From DATJGR01 sp963780795 (GTDB taxonomy: Bacteria > Pseudomonadota > Gammaproteobacteria > Pseudomonadales > Azotimanducaceae): a stretch of 64,000 bases of DNA. A model generated the notes under the pieces. That model saw only the letters and a program-made list of their open reading frames with translations, searched no databases and was not told the DNA's origin. Position 1 is the stretch's first letter, and each line of letters starts with the position of its first letter. Shown piece after piece: positions 63,755 to 64,000 of this stretch. The stretch spans positions 372,001 through 436,000 of the forward strand of contig CAWADH010000005.1 of assembly GCA_963780795.1 (NCBI GenBank), given 5' to 3'. A program made the translations under genes and the position numbers.

Positions 63755-64000
63755 GACGACGAAGGGTCCCGTTGCCGTGCCAGCGCTGCGTAGTGTCGAT
63801 GGAATACGCTCAATTCCGCTCTCGCCGTGAGCGCCGGCAACGGAAATGCCTTCCATGCTTCCGCCGGATTCAGATGCGCGAGGTCCTCCGAGAATCTCTG
63901 CGCCGGCCCCGGTATCAACTGTTCATCGTGGTCCAGGAACTGTCCCCACCATGATCCTCCGCTCAGATTGCCCGGTCTGGTGTGAATCGCCAGCGATTCG
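63751..64000 (-). CDS. Unidentified protein (partial, C-terminal 82 residues)
   Basis: Runs off the right edge. The visible end reads SLAIHTRPGNLSGGSWWGQF, LDHDEQLIPGPAQRFSEDLAHLNPAEAWKAFP and LSVFHRHYAALARQR, ending in TGA that overlaps the DUF2161 ATG by four bases. No family recognised; helical, with Trp-Trp and Gly-rich spots. Coupled translation to the nuclease-like gene suggests they form one operon. Confidence 0.6.
   Translation of the reverse strand, partial: ESLAIHTRPGNLSGGSWWGQFLDHDEQLIPGPAQRFSEDLAHLNPAEAWKAFPLPALTARAELSVFHRHYAALARQRDPSSS

Overview
The window is GC-rich and densely coded, with many 1-4 base start/stop overlaps. Outer-membrane porin, periplasmic lysozyme inhibitor, lipoprotein cytochrome c, Sec signal peptides and families such as YbaL, PliI, DUF1496 and Ada point to a Gram-negative proteobacterium, probably a free-living gamma- or betaproteobacterium with a large genome. 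I cannot name the genus from sequence alone. No rRNA, tRNA, phage, IS element, CRISPR array or plasmid gene was seen, so this looks like chromosome.

Layout. 0-20 kb is mixed-strand: GFA-type zinc protein, exonuclease III, a DMT transporter with a histidine-rich tail, a PliI lysozyme inhibitor, a P-loop kinase overlapping a dual-specificity phosphatase, a TIR-TolB-TPR membrane protein, a frameshifted serine hydrolase, a shikimate dehydrogenase-like gene with an MFS transporter and a truncated cupin, a YbaL-type antiporter, nitronate monooxygenase, carotenoid oxygenase, AlkD-like repair protein, aldo/keto reductase, GST and a TetR-controlled divergent pair. 20-33 kb holds GST, an ODP-type metallo-beta-lactamase protein overlapping a carbonic anhydrase, a three-gene overlapping set of porin, cyclase and cupredoxin, then a 2OG oxygenase overlapping Ada, followed by membrane and stress proteins and an MFS/DUF1648/OsmC overlap chain. 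33-64 kb is almost wholly minus-strand and packed with small paralogous enzymes: GFA, VOC, GNAT, cupin and GST families, interspersed with an EmrAB-type pump under a divergent LysR regulator, an orphan LanC-like gene in an overlap chain, an amidohydrolase, an ADP-ribosylglycohydrolase next to a P-loop kinase, a terpene-cyclase-like toroid, a nucleotidyltransferase, a PhyH oxygenase and DUF2161/DinB genes.

How it works together. The general theme is handling of small electrophiles, xenobiotics and oxidative or alkylation damage (four GST, six GFA, eight VOC, OsmC, Ada with its oxygenase partner, AlkD-like, exonuclease III, efflux). The most system-like unit is 22017-25626: periplasmic cupredoxin, membrane cyclase with altered catalytic residues, and porin, joined by 4-base overlaps. 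A palindromic repeat family (core GGTGCC-W-GGCACC) occurs at three intergenic loci, each directly downstream of a GST gene. Gene decay is visible: a twice-frameshifted beta-lactamase-fold gene, a truncated cupin and two GNAT remnants.
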